This document shows positions 53,068 through 61,736 of a stretch of DNA of 64,000 bases, in pieces. The stretch is from JAIBJN01 sp963775395. Lineage in GTDB: Bacteria > Actinomycetota > Thermoleophilia > Gaiellales > Gaiellaceae. Location of the stretch: NCBI GenBank assembly GCA_963775395.1, contig CAVZIX010000014.1:310001-374000 (forward strand). The letters are read 5' to 3'. A model generated the notes under the pieces. The model did no database searches and was not told where the DNA came from. It saw only the letters and a program-made list of their open reading frames with translations. The translations under genes and the position numbers were made by a program. The first letter of the stretch is position 1. Each line of letters starts with the position of its first letter.

Positions 53068-53876
53068 GTGACTTCCGCTCCTTTCGCCGAGACCTTGAGC
53101 CACAGCACCTCGACATCGGGGAAGCGCGAGGAGAGCGCCGCCGCGCAGTCGCCGGCCGAATGCTTCTCCGCCCACACGATCACCGTCGGGCCCGATCCGG
53201 AGATGGTCGCGCCGCGGGCGCCGGGAGGGAGGTCGGAGCGCACCTCCTCGAGCAGCGGCGCGTGCTCGGCGCGATAGGGCTCGTGGAGCCGGTCGGTCAG
53301 GGACATGGCAAACAGGTCCTCCGACTGGGTGGCGAGCGCGGCGCCGAGCGTGGCGGCGCGGCCGACGGTGAAGGCGGCGTCGCCGAACGGCACCTGCTCG
53401 GGCAGGGCGGCACGCGCCTCCGCCGTCGCCACCGTGGAGGTGGGCACGAGGGCGATCGGCGCGAGCGGGACGTCGTCGGCCAGGTGCTCGATCCGCCCGC
53501 CGACGGTGAGGCAGGCCCCGCCGGCGAGCGCGGCCGCGAGGTTGTCGGGGTGGCCCTCCAGCCGCAGGCCTTCCGAGAGGAGCCACTCCGGGTCGGGCTC
53601 CCGGTCCGCGATGTGGGCGGCTGCGAGGAGGCCCAGCGCGATGATCGACGCGCTCGAGCCGAGGCCCCGCTCGCGGGGAATGCGGTCGAACCACTCGAAG
53701 CGTAGGCCGTCTGCGGGGTCGATGCGCTCGAACGCCTTGACCCCAAGGTGCTCGCGGTCAGGCGTCCCACCGTCGGTGATGACGACCTCGTTCCAGAGGT
53801 CGAGCGCCACCGCAGCGCAGTCGAAGCCTGCGCCGAGGTTCGCAGTGGTCGCGGGCGCGCGGACGGTGACCTTCAC
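53064..53876 (-). CDS. thrB: Homoserine kinase
   Basis: 270 residues, GHMP kinase family. N-terminal VTVRAPATTANLGAGFDCAAVALDLWN, the phosphate loop RIPRERGLGSSASIIALGLLAAA, and GATISGSGPTVIVWA near the C-terminus are all intact. It phosphorylates homoserine for threonine synthase, encoded just upstream. GTG start overlaps the thrC stop. Slightly shorter than the usual 300. Confidence 0.95.
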   Translation of the reverse strand: MKVTVRAPATTANLGAGFDCAAVALDLWNEVVITDGGTPDREHLGVKAFERIDPADGLRFEWFDRIPRERGLGSSASIIALGLLAAAHIADREPDPEWLLSEGLRLEGHPDNLAAALAGGACLTVGGRIEHLADDVPLAPIALVPTSTVATAEARAALPEQVPFGDAAFTVGRAATLGAALATQSEDLFAMSLTDRLHEPYRAEHAPLLEEVRSDLPPGARGATISGSGPTVIVWAEKHSAGDCAAALSSRFPDVEVLWLKVSAKGAEVT

Positions 53877-54850
53877 GACGCCGCCTCTGCGATGGCGTCC
53901 GGGTCCGGCGGAACGGAAACGGGCGGCGTGGAGAGGCGGGCGGCGGCCTCCTGATCCTTGAGACCGTGTCCGGTGATGACGCAGACGACTCGCGTGCCGG
54001 GCTCAGGCGACTGCTTGGTCACAGCGGCCAGGCCGGCGGCGGAGGCCGGTTCGCAGAAGAGGCCCTCGAGCTCGGCCAGCTCGCGCCAGGAGGCGAGGAT
54101 CTCCTCGTCGGAGAGCGACACGATCGCGCCGCCGGAGCGGGCGACGACCGCCTCGGCCTCGGCCTGGTGCGCGGGCTCGGCGATCCGGATCGCGGTGGCC
54201 ATCGTGAACGCGCGGGCCGACGACTCGCCGGCCAGGAAGCGGGGCCCGTCGCCGGTCGCGTCGAAACCGAGCCCGAACGCGCAGGTGTTCCCACCGCCGC
54301 CGTAGGGCAGCGCGAGGACGTCGGGCGGACCGTCCAGGGCCTCGACGATCTCGAAGGCCGCCGTTTTCTGGCCCTCGAGCCGATGCGGGTTGAGGGAGTT
54401 CACGAGCGCGTGCGTGCCGCGGCGGGCGAGCTCGCGCGCCGCCGACAGGGCTGCCTCGAAGGGCCCCTGCACCTGGAGCACCCGCGCGCCCACCGCCTGC
54501 GCCTGGACGATCTTCCCGCGGGCGACCGCGCCTGCCGGCTGGAGGATCACCGCCGTGATCCCCGCCCGCGCCGCGTAGGCGGCCGCCGAGGCGGCGGTGT
54601 TCCCCGTCGACGCGCAGACAACCGCGCCCGCTCCCTCCTCCAGCGCTTTCGAGACCGCGATCGTCATGCCCCGGTCCTTGAAGCTCCCCGTCGGGTTCGC
54701 GCCTTCCCACTTGAGCCAGAGCTCGACGCCGAGCTTCTCGGAGAGCCGCGGCGCGCGCAGGAGGGGAGTCGAGCCCTCGCCGAGCGTGACCACGGGAGTC
54801 GCCTCTGTGAGAGGAAGCCGGTCGCGATAGCGCTCTGCGAGCGGAGTCAC
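53873..54850 (-). CDS. thrC: Threonine synthase
   Basis: 325 residues from the GTG that overlaps the hom stop. PLP Lys in NPTGSFKDRGMTIAVSKA, STGNTAASAAAYAARAG, LPYGGGGNTCAFGLG (phosphate loop), and the C-terminal ITGHGLKDQ. It turns O-phosphohomoserine into threonine. Small class of threonine synthase without the long N-terminal extension. Threonine made here can enter isoleucine synthesis through the dehydratase at 20070-21032. Confidence 0.95.
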   Translation of the reverse strand: MTPLAERYRDRLPLTEATPVVTLGEGSTPLLRAPRLSEKLGVELWLKWEGANPTGSFKDRGMTIAVSKALEEGAGAVVCASTGNTAASAAAYAARAGITAVILQPAGAVARGKIVQAQAVGARVLQVQGPFEAALSAARELARRGTHALVNSLNPHRLEGQKTAAFEIVEALDGPPDVLALPYGGGGNTCAFGLGFDATGDGPRFLAGESSARAFTMATAIRIAEPAHQAEAEAVVARSGGAIVSLSDEEILASWRELAELEGLFCEPASAAGLAAVTKQSPEPGTRVVCVITGHGLKDQEAAARLSTPPVSVPPDPDAIAEAAS

Positions 54851-56148
54851 GCCCAGCCGAGGCCTGCGATGCCGCGGTCCGAGATCACCGGGAGCGCAGA
54901 CGGCGTCCCGCGCGTCTCCGGCAGCGACTCGATCTCCTGAAGCGCACTCCTGAGGTCGCCCTCGGCGCCCTCGTGCGTGACGACGTGCAACGTCGCGCCT
55001 CCGTCGCGCTGGTGCTGGACGAGCCGTGCGACCGAGATCCGGTGCGCGGAGAGGCGCAGGGCGATCTGCGCGAGGACTCCGGCGACGTCGTCCACCTCGA
55101 CGCGCAGGTAGTAGGGCGAGCGCGCCTCGCCCTCCGGGAGCCGGTCGAGCTGGCGCCAGCACGCGTCGTTCTGGAGGAAGCCGGTTCCGGTCGTGCCGAT
55201 GATCGAGACCATGTCGGCGACGACCGCGGAGGCCGTCTCCATCCCGCCGGCGCCCGGGCCCTCGAGCGTGATCTCGCGGATGGCGTCGCCCTGGAGCATC
55301 ACCGCGTTCATGGCCCCCTCGACGGCGGCGAGCGGATGGTGGCGGTCGACGAGCGCGGGCCCCACGCGGACGTCGATTTTCCCGTCCGTGAGCGTGGCCG
55401 CGCCGATGAGGCGCACGACCATCTCCATCTCGCGCGCCGCGCGGACGTGCTCCGAGGTGACTTCCTCGATCCCGTCGAACGCCACGTCGCCGAGCGTCGT
55501 GCGCGAGCCGAACGCGATCGTCGCCAGGATCGCCATCTTCGCCGCGGCGTCCGCGCCGTTCACGTCCTCGGTGGGATCGGCCTCGGCATAGCCGAGCCGC
55601 TGCGCGTCCGCGAGGGCGTCCGCATACTCGGCGCCCTCCTCCATCTTCGTGAGGATGTAGTTCGTCGTCCCGTTGACGATCCCGAGCACGCGGTGGACCG
55701 TCGTGGCGACAAGCGCCTCGCGCAGGATCTTGATCACGGGGATCGCGGCGCAGACGCTCGCCTCGAAGCGGAGCTGGACGCCGGCTTCCGAGGCCGTGTG
55801 GAAGAGGTCGGCGCCCTCACGTGCGATGAGCTGCTTGTTGGCGGAGACGACCGGCTTACCCGCGCGCAGCAGCTCGAGGACGTAGTCGCCGGTCGGCTCG
55901 ATGCCGCCCATCACCTCGGCGACGAGCGCGATGGACGGGTCGTCTCGGATCGAGGCGAAGTCCGTGGTGAGGACATCGTCGGCGGGCGGGTCGGGCCGCT
56001 CCTTGGACGGATCGCGCACGAGCGCACGCACCACTCGGAGGCGGTGGCCGGTGGCGCGCTCGATGTCCTCGGCGTTCTCGCCGAGCAGCCGGTCCACCGC
56101 AGAGCCAACCGTGCCGTAGCCGAGCAGCGCAACAGGGACGTCGATCAT
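54847..56148 (-). CDS. hom: Homoserine dehydrogenase with C-terminal ACT domain
   Basis: 433 residues. NAD(P) motif VALLGYGTVGSAVDRLL, VVSANKQLIA, the catalytic region RVLGIVNGTTNYILTKMEEGAEYADALADAQRLGYAEADPTEDVNGADAAAKMAILA, and a C-terminal ACT domain (PYYLRVEVDDVAGVLAQIALRLSAHRISVARLVQHQRDGGATLHVVTHEG) for threonine feedback. It reduces aspartate semialdehyde to homoserine. It is 48 bases downstream of ilvC. Confidence 0.96.
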   Translation of the reverse strand: MIDVPVALLGYGTVGSAVDRLLGENAEDIERATGHRLRVVRALVRDPSKERPDPPADDVLTTDFASIRDDPSIALVAEVMGGIEPTGDYVLELLRAGKPVVSANKQLIAREGADLFHTASEAGVQLRFEASVCAAIPVIKILREALVATTVHRVLGIVNGTTNYILTKMEEGAEYADALADAQRLGYAEADPTEDVNGADAAAKMAILATIAFGSRTTLGDVAFDGIEEVTSEHVRAAREMEMVVRLIGAATLTDGKIDVRVGPALVDRHHPLAAVEGAMNAVMLQGDAIREITLEGPGAGGMETASAVVADMVSIIGTTGTGFLQNDACWRQLDRLPEGEARSPYYLRVEVDDVAGVLAQIALRLSAHRISVARLVQHQRDGGATLHVVTHEGAEGDLRSALQEIESLPETRGTPSALPVISDRGIAGLGWA

Positions 56149-56196
56149 CGGCTCAGATCATGGCTGTTGCGGCGAGAGGCTGCGGAGCCGGACGGC

Positions 56197-57213
56197 TCAG
56201 GTGCCGACGACGCGCGCCTCCGCACCGAGCAGCCCCTCCTTGCCCGCGAGCTCGCGGAGCTCGCCGCCGACCGACTCGACGGGATGGCGGGCCGCCATGC
56301 GCCGCAGGGCCGTGAGCCGCGGCCGGCCGGCCTCCTCCTCCGCGATCAGCTCGCGCGCGAAGGTGCCGTTGCGGATGTCCTCGAGGAGATGCCGCATCGT
56401 CGTGCGGACGTGCTCGTCGATCACGACCTGGCCCCGCGTGAGGTCGCCGTACTCGGCCACGTCGGAGATCGAGTGGCGCATGTAGGCAAAGCCGCCCTCG
56501 TAGATCAGGTCGACGATCAGCTTCAGCTCGTTGATGCATTCGTAGTAGGCGATCTCAGGCTGGTAGCCGGCGTCCACGAGGATCTCGTAACCGGCCTGCA
56601 TGAGCGCCGTGACGCCGCCGCAGAGGACGGCCTGCTCGCCGAAGAGGTCGCTTTCGGTCTCCTCTGCGAACGTCGTCTCGAGCATTCCCATGCGGCCGCA
56701 GCCGATGGCGGTGCCGTAGGCAAGCGCGAGGTCGAGGGCGCCTCCGCTCGCGTCCTGCGCCACGGCCACGAGCCCCGGGGTCCCCGCGCCCGCCTCGAAC
56801 AGCTGGCGGACGCGGTGCCCGGGCCCCTTGGGAGCGACCATGATCACGTCGTGCCCCGGCTCGGGCTGAATCTGCCCGAAGTGGACGTTGAAGCCATGGG
56901 CGAAGAGGACAGCAGCGTCCGGGTCGAGATTCGGGGCGACGTCGTTTTCGTAGACGCCCTTCTGGACGTGGTCGGGGAGGAGGACGGCGACGAGCTGCGC
57001 GCCGCGCACCGCCTCCGGGATGGTGCGGACGGTCAGTCCGGCGTCCTCGGCGGCAGCCCACGAGGAGCTTCCGTCGCGCAGGCCGACCTCGACGTCGACG
57101 CCCGAGTCGCGCAGGTTGAGCGCGTGCGCGTGACCCTGACTGCCGTAGCCGATGACGGCCACCTTGCCGGAGAGGAGATCGATGGTGCCTTCGCGGTGGA
57201 CGGTCGCTGCCAT
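56197..57213 (-). CDS. ilvC: Ketol-acid reductoisomerase
   Basis: 338 residues, class I short form. VAVIGYGSQGHAHALNLRDSGVDVEVGLR binds NADPH, VLFAHGFNVHFG and VMVAPKGPGHRVR follow, and the Mg/catalytic residues lie in AEETESDLFGEQAVLCGG and the C-terminal knotted domain CINELKLIVDLIYEGGFAYMRHSISDVAEYGD. It performs alkyl migration and reduction in valine and isoleucine synthesis. The gap of 20 bases to ilvN contains GAAAGGA as ribosome-binding site. Confidence 0.97.
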   Translation of the reverse strand: MAATVHREGTIDLLSGKVAVIGYGSQGHAHALNLRDSGVDVEVGLRDGSSSWAAAEDAGLTVRTIPEAVRGAQLVAVLLPDHVQKGVYENDVAPNLDPDAAVLFAHGFNVHFGQIQPEPGHDVIMVAPKGPGHRVRQLFEAGAGTPGLVAVAQDASGGALDLALAYGTAIGCGRMGMLETTFAEETESDLFGEQAVLCGGVTALMQAGYEILVDAGYQPEIAYYECINELKLIVDLIYEGGFAYMRHSISDVAEYGDLTRGQVVIDEHVRTTMRHLLEDIRNGTFARELIAEEEAGRPRLTALRRMAARHPVESVGGELRELAGKEGLLGAEARVVGT

Positions 57214-57233
57214 GGGGTTCGGTTCCTTTCGTG

Positions 57234-57746
57234 CTAGCGGAGGACGTGTTGCGGACGGGGGGCGTTGTTGGTGGAGGCGCGGGCCAGGCCGATGCGGCCC
57301 GTGCGCGCGAGCTCGGTGAGTCCGTGGGGACGGAGGACCTCCTCGAACGACTGGAGCTCTTCGGGCGTGCCGACGACCTCGAAGATGATCGCGTCGGGGC
57401 CGAGGTCGGCAACGCGCGCGTCGAAGACGCCGGCGAGGGTCATGAGCTCGACGTGCCTGCTCGGGTCCGCCTTCACGCGCAGGAGGGCGAGCTCGCGCTC
57501 GACCGCCTCGCCGGCCTCGAGGGTGGAGACGCGCAGGACGTTGACGAGCTTGTGCATCTGCTTCTCGATCTGCTCGAGCAGATCGGCGGGGCATTCGACG
57601 GTGAGCGTGATGCGGGAGACGTCGCGTCGCTCGGTCGGCCCGACGGCGAGGCTCTCGATGTTGAAGCCGCGCCGGGCGAACATGTTCGAGACGCGAGCGA
57701 GCGCGCCCGGCTTGTTCTCGACCAGGACCGACACCGTATGGGTCAC
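57234..57746 (-). CDS. ilvN: Acetolactate synthase small (regulatory) subunit
   Basis: 170 residues. N-terminal ACT domain THTVSVLVENKPGALARVSNMFARRGFNIESLAVGPTERRDVSRITLTVE senses valine; the C-terminal ALS_ss_C domain is ELALLRVKADPSRHVELMTLAGVFDARVADLGPDAIIFEVVGTPEELQSFEEVLRPHGLTELARTGRIGLARA. GTG start overlaps the ilvB stop. Confidence 0.96.
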   Translation of the reverse strand: MTHTVSVLVENKPGALARVSNMFARRGFNIESLAVGPTERRDVSRITLTVECPADLLEQIEKQMHKLVNVLRVSTLEAGEAVERELALLRVKADPSRHVELMTLAGVFDARVADLGPDAIIFEVVGTPEELQSFEEVLRPHGLTELARTGRIGLARASTNNAPRPQHVLR

Positions 57747-59461
57747 GCCTGGACGGCCTCCTCGGAGAACTCGAGGACGTCGGTCGCGGCCGCGCCGGCG
57801 GGGATCATGGGGAAGCACTTCTCGGCCGGGTCGCAGCGCGCGTCGACCACCGCGGTACGGCCGCAGGCCAGGGCCTCCTCGAGCACGCCCTCGAGGTCGT
57901 CGTCGGAGTCGACGGTGAAGCCGGCAGCGCCGTAGGCCTCGGCGAGCTGCGCGTAGTCGGGGACCTGGTGGGTGAGATGCGTCTGCGCGAAGCGCTCGTC
58001 GTAGAACATCTCCTGCCACTGGCGCACCATGCCCAGCCAGCCGTTGTTGACGATCACGACGACGATGGGCAGGCCCTCGAGGACCGAGGTGGCCAGCTCC
58101 TGCGAGGTCATCTGGAAGCAGCCGTCACCGTCGATGCAGACGACGGTTGCGTCCGGCCGCGCCGCCTTGGCGCCGATCGCCGCGGGGAGGCCGTAGCCCA
58201 TCGTCCCGAGGCCGCCCGAAGTGATGAAGCTCCTCGGCTGGTCGCAGACCAGGTACTGCATCGCCCACATCTGGTGCTGGCCGACGCCGGTCGTCCAGAC
58301 GATGTCGTCGCGGTCGCCGGCGAGGTCGCGGAGGGTCTCGACGACCGCCTGCGGCTTCAGGAACTCGCCGTCGCGCCGGTAGCGGTACGGGTAGGCGTCG
58401 CGCCACTCGTCGAGCTGGCGCCTCCAGGCGACCGGGCCCTCGTTTCCGGGCTCCGCCTCGGCGCGAACCGCGTCGCCGAGCTCGGCGAGCGCCAGCTTGA
58501 GCGGCCCGGTCACGGGGATGTCGGCGTGCCTGAGCTTCCCGATCTCCGCGGCGTCGATGTCGAAGTGGATCACCTTCGCACCGGGTGCGAACTCCGACAG
58601 CTTGCCGGTCACACGGTCGTCGAAGCGTGCGCCGACGGCGACGATCAGGTCGGCCTTGTTCAGCCCCCAGTTCGCCCATTTCGAGCCGTGCATGCCGGGC
58701 GGGCCGTAGCAGAGCGGGTGCGACTCGGGAAATGCTCCCTTGGCCATCAGGGTCGCGATGACGGGGATCCCGGCCGTCTCGGCGAGCTCGCGGAGCTCGT
58801 CGCAGGCGTCGCCGTTGATCGCTCCGCCGCCGACGTAGAGGACCGGCCGCGAGGCGGCGAGCAGGGCTCTCGCCGCCTCGCGAACCTGTCGTGGGTGGAC
58901 GCTGGCAGGCGGCTTCCACCCGGGAAGATCGACTTGATGGGGGTAAGTGAAGTCGATCTCCGCCTCCTGCACGTCCTTGGCGATATCCACGAGGACCGGG
59001 CCGGAACGGCCGGTTCGGGCGATGTGGAAAGCCGCCTTCAGAACGTGCGGGAGTTCTTCGACGTCCTGTACGAGCCACGAGTGCTTGACGATGGGGAGCG
59101 TGATTCCGGTCGCGTCGGTTTCCTGGAACGCGTCCGTGCCGATCAGGCTCGAGCGCACCTGGCCGGTGATGCAGACCAGGGGTGTCGAGTCCATCCAGGC
59201 GTCGGCGATCGGGGTGACGAGGTTCGTCACCCCTGGGCCCGACGTGGCGAGCGCGACCCCGACTCTGCCCGAGGCTCGCGCATAGCCCTCGGCCATGTGC
59301 CCGGCGCCTTGTTCGTGCCGGGCGAGGACGTGCCGGACGGTCGTGCCGCGCGCGAAGCCGTCGTAGAGCGGGAGGATCGCCCCGCCCGGGATGCCGAAGA
59401 CGACGTCGACGCCCTCGGCCTCGAGCGAGCGGAGGATCGCGTCAGAGCCGATCATCCTCAT
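57743..59461 (-). CDS. ilvB: Acetolactate synthase large (catalytic) subunit
   Basis: 572 residues from the ATG overlapping the stop of the gene before it. Thiamine diphosphate enzyme: VFGIPGGAILPLYD, HEQGAGHMAEGYARASG with the catalytic Glu, GVTNLVTPIADAWMDSTPLVCITGQV, KADLIVAVGARFDDRVTGK, and the cofactor motif GDGCFQMTSQELATSVLEGLPIVVVIVNN. It makes acetolactate and acetohydroxybutyrate, the first common step of Val and Ile synthesis. Confidence 0.97.
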   Translation of the reverse strand: MRMIGSDAILRSLEAEGVDVVFGIPGGAILPLYDGFARGTTVRHVLARHEQGAGHMAEGYARASGRVGVALATSGPGVTNLVTPIADAWMDSTPLVCITGQVRSSLIGTDAFQETDATGITLPIVKHSWLVQDVEELPHVLKAAFHIARTGRSGPVLVDIAKDVQEAEIDFTYPHQVDLPGWKPPASVHPRQVREAARALLAASRPVLYVGGGAINGDACDELRELAETAGIPVIATLMAKGAFPESHPLCYGPPGMHGSKWANWGLNKADLIVAVGARFDDRVTGKLSEFAPGAKVIHFDIDAAEIGKLRHADIPVTGPLKLALAELGDAVRAEAEPGNEGPVAWRRQLDEWRDAYPYRYRRDGEFLKPQAVVETLRDLAGDRDDIVWTTGVGQHQMWAMQYLVCDQPRSFITSGGLGTMGYGLPAAIGAKAARPDATVVCIDGDGCFQMTSQELATSVLEGLPIVVVIVNNGWLGMVRQWQEMFYDERFAQTHLTHQVPDYAQLAEAYGAAGFTVDSDDDLEGVLEEALACGRTAVVDARCDPAEKCFPMIPAGAAATDVLEFSEEAVQA

Positions 59462-60393
59462 GCAAACGCCCTTGCGAACTCGGCGTCCGAGCGGGCGGAG
59501 GGAAGGGTCGCCAGCAGCGCGTCGGTGAACTCGCGCGTCGTCGCGCCGGCACCCGAGGAGACCATGTCCGGGGTGCACACGCCGGTCTCGAGCATCTCCA
59601 CGACGCCGCGCTCGAGCGTCCGCGCGGCGCTGCGCTCGCCCAGGCCCTCGCTCAGGAGCAGGGCGACGGCGAGGAGCATCGCGCTCGGGTTGGCGACTCC
59701 CTGGCCGGCGATCTCGAGGGCAGAGCCGTGCGTTGGGCCGAAAACGCCCTTGCCGTTCGGGCCCACGCGGCCGGAGGCGACCAGGCGCTCGCCCTCGTGG
59801 GCGAACGCGGCGGTCGACGCCAGGGCCTCGGCGAACGGCTGCTCACTCGCGATCACGTCGTAACGCGACGGGTCGCGGAGCAGGCCGGTGACGGCCGCCT
59901 CGAACCGTGCGTGCTCGACGTGGACGCCCTCGCGGCGCTCTGCGGCTGACTCGACCGCGGCCCGCCAACGTTCGCTGGCGCCGACCGACGTCAGTCGCGC
60001 GCGGCGGCTCACCGCGAGCCGGAAGGCGCGGTCGACCGCCAGGTCGGCGGCGTGGTCCACGAGTGGGCTCACGACGGCGAGCTCGCTCCCCCGCGCACAG
60101 ACGCGGGTGATACGCCACGAGAGGTCCAGCTCCGCCTTGACGACCTCGAGCGCGGGCTCGCGGGTCGTCGCCACGAGCACGGCGTCCGCCTCGGCGCAGG
60201 CCGCCCGGGTGAAGGAGGGGAGCGGGTGCCCGAATCGACGCACGGCGTCGCCGCCGAAGGGCACGTGCAGCTCCTCGACGCCGAAACCGTGCATGCCCGA
60301 GACGGCGAGGAGCGCGCGGCTCGCCTCGGCCGTCATCTCCGGCCCGATGCCGTCTCCGGAGAGGAGGGCGACCGTGTAGCGCTTCTTCCTCAT
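59458..60393 (-). CDS. Degenerate isopropylmalate/isocitrate dehydrogenase paralogue
   Basis: 311 residues. The fold is clear at both ends (TVALLSGDGIGPEMTAEASRALL; GKGVFGPTHGSALEIAGQGVANPSAMLLAVALLLSEGLG). Active-site residues that LeuB at 50384-51367 keeps are lost: the Tyr segment GGLYYG reads VDHAADLA, the Lys of SVDKAN is replaced (TSVGASERW), the Asp of LVDN is absent (ARFEAAVTG) and the ENTFGDILSD Asps read SEQPFAEALAS. Catalysis as a dehydrogenase is therefore unlikely. It is coupled by ATGA overlaps to leuA before and ilvB after, so it is selected as part of the operon. It may be a regulatory or structural pseudoenzyme; this is inference. Confidence 0.8.
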   Translation of the reverse strand: MRKKRYTVALLSGDGIGPEMTAEASRALLAVSGMHGFGVEELHVPFGGDAVRRFGHPLPSFTRAACAEADAVLVATTREPALEVVKAELDLSWRITRVCARGSELAVVSPLVDHAADLAVDRAFRLAVSRRARLTSVGASERWRAAVESAAERREGVHVEHARFEAAVTGLLRDPSRYDVIASEQPFAEALASTAAFAHEGERLVASGRVGPNGKGVFGPTHGSALEIAGQGVANPSAMLLAVALLLSEGLGERSAARTLERGVVEMLETGVCTPDMVSSGAGATTREFTDALLATLPSARSDAEFARAFA

Positions 60394-61535
60394 CGCACGG
60401 TCACCTCCTCGAACACATCCAGCAGGGTCACGTGCTTGCGCGTGTCGGCGAGCTCCTTGAACCGCGCGAAGGCCTCGCGGAGGGCGTCGGCATCGAGGTC
60501 CATGCCGGCGGCGGTGCAGGCCCGCGCGAACGCGTGGCGACCCGAGTGCTTCCCGAGCGGGAGCGTCATCTCGAGGCCGAGCTCGGTCGGGTCCATGATC
60601 TGGTACGTCTCGGCGTCCTTGAGCATTCCGTCCTGGTGGATGCCTGCCTCGTGGGCGAACGCGTTCGCGCCGACGATCGCCTTGTTGCGCTGGACGCCGT
60701 AGCCCGTCAGCTCGGAGACCAGCCGCGACGTGCGGCCGATCTCGCCGATGGCGACGCCGGTCTCGCACTCGAAGGTCGCCTCGCGGACGTGCAGGCCCAT
60801 GACGACCTCCTCGAGCGCGGCGTTGCCGGCCCGCTCGCCGAGCCCGTTGATCGTGCACTCGATCTGGGTCGCGCCGGCCCGAACGCCGGCGAGCGTGTTG
60901 GCGACCGCGAGGCCCAGGTCGTCGTGGCAGTGAACCGAGAGCGTGACGTTGAGGAGCTGGAGGCAGCGCGAGCGCACGTCGCGCAGGAAGGAGGCGTACT
61001 CCTCCGGCAGGCAGTAGCCGACCGTGTCCGGGAGGTTGATGGTCGTCGCGCCGGAACGCACGGCCTCGCGACAGACCTCCGAGACGAAGTCCGGGTCGGA
61101 GCGCGTGGCGTCCTCGCAGGAGAACTCGACCTCGTCCGCGAGGCTGCTCGCGTAAGCGACGGCCCAGCGGGTCTGCTCGAGGACCTCCGCCGGTTCGAGG
61201 CGGAGCTTGCGTTCCATGTGGATCGGGCTGGTGGCGAGGAAAACGTGGATGCGCGACCTGCGCGCGTCGGCGAGTGCCTCGGCGGCGGCGTCGATGTCCT
61301 CCTTCTTCGTCCTGGCGAGACAGGCGACCGTGGGACGCTCGACTGCGGCGGCGACTGCGCGGACGCCTTCGAAGTCTCCTGTCGAGGAGACCGCGAACCC
61401 TGCCTCGACGACGTCGACTCCGAGCCGCTCGAGCTGCGTCCCGATCTCCGCCTTCTCGTCAGGCGAAAGCGCGATGCCGGGCGACTGCTCGCCGTCGCGC
61501 AACGTCGTGTCGAAGATCGTGATTCTGCGGCTCAC
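60390..61535 (-). CDS. leuA: 2-isopropylmalate synthase without the C-terminal regulatory domain
   Basis: 381 residues. DRE-TIM family: ITIFDTTLRDGEQSPGIALSPDEKAEIGTQLERLGVDVVEAGF, INLPDTVGYCLPEEY, LSVHCHDDLGLAVANTLAGVRAGATQIECTINGLGERAGNAALEEVVMGL, then the AIVGANAFAHEAGIHQDGMLK and LPLGKHSGRHAF subdomain. It ends there, so the leucine-binding LeuA dimer domain of about 120 residues found in feedback-regulated enzymes is missing. By sequence, homocitrate or citramalate synthase is possible, but the operon supports leucine synthesis. GTG start with GGAGGA. Control probably comes from the leader peptide upstream. Confidence 0.88.
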   Translation of the reverse strand: MSRRITIFDTTLRDGEQSPGIALSPDEKAEIGTQLERLGVDVVEAGFAVSSTGDFEGVRAVAAAVERPTVACLARTKKEDIDAAAEALADARRSRIHVFLATSPIHMERKLRLEPAEVLEQTRWAVAYASSLADEVEFSCEDATRSDPDFVSEVCREAVRSGATTINLPDTVGYCLPEEYASFLRDVRSRCLQLLNVTLSVHCHDDLGLAVANTLAGVRAGATQIECTINGLGERAGNAALEEVVMGLHVREATFECETGVAIGEIGRTSRLVSELTGYGVQRNKAIVGANAFAHEAGIHQDGMLKDAETYQIMDPTELGLEMTLPLGKHSGRHAFARACTAAGMDLDADALREAFARFKELADTRKHVTLLDVFEEVTVR

Positions 61536-61549
61536 TGCTCATCCTCCTT

Positions 61550-61566
61550 GCCTCCAATACGGAGGC
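61550..61566 (-). promoter_or_regulatory. Hairpin just upstream of the leuA ribosome-binding site
   Basis: GCCTCC-GTATT-GGAGGC on the minus strand, ending 1-2 bases before AAGGAGGA of leuA. It contains its own GGAGG and could affect ribosome access. Confidence 0.4.
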
Positions 61567-61620
61567 GTACTACTCCTGTGATTCGGTCGGCGTATGCGCC
61601 CTGAACGGCGCGTGAGCGTT

Positions 61621-61642
61621 TTCTCCCCCTAGAGGGGGAGAA
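61621..61642 (-). terminator. Attenuator-like hairpin at the end of the leader peptide
   Basis: TTCTCCCCC-TCTA-GGGGGAGAA, a 9-bp perfect stem. The leader stop codon TAG lies in its loop, so a ribosome that finishes the peptide would cover the left arm. It is followed by AAAACGC and not by a U-tract. Confidence 0.6.
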
Positions 61643-61727
61643 TGCCGAGGAGAATGACGACGAGGCCGCGCGGCGACGTCTCGGCGGAGCCGATGACGCG
61701 CTCAGGTGTGACGGCGGCGCTCGTCAA
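61629..61727 (-). CDS. Branched-chain amino acid leader peptide of the leuA operon
   Basis: 32 residues from a TTG at 61727. The C-terminal part is GLVVILLGILPL: nine of the last eleven codons encode Leu, Ile or Val, and the stop is in the loop of a hairpin. A promoter ends ten bases before the TTG. Such peptides couple ribosome stalling at scarce Leu/Ile/Val-tRNA to read-through into the operon. The exact start (TTG or further upstream in the same frame) is uncertain. It lies 93 bases before leuA. Confidence 0.65.
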   Translation of the reverse strand: MTSAAVTPERVIGSAETSPRGLVVILLGILPL

Positions 61728-61736
61728 CGTGTGTGC

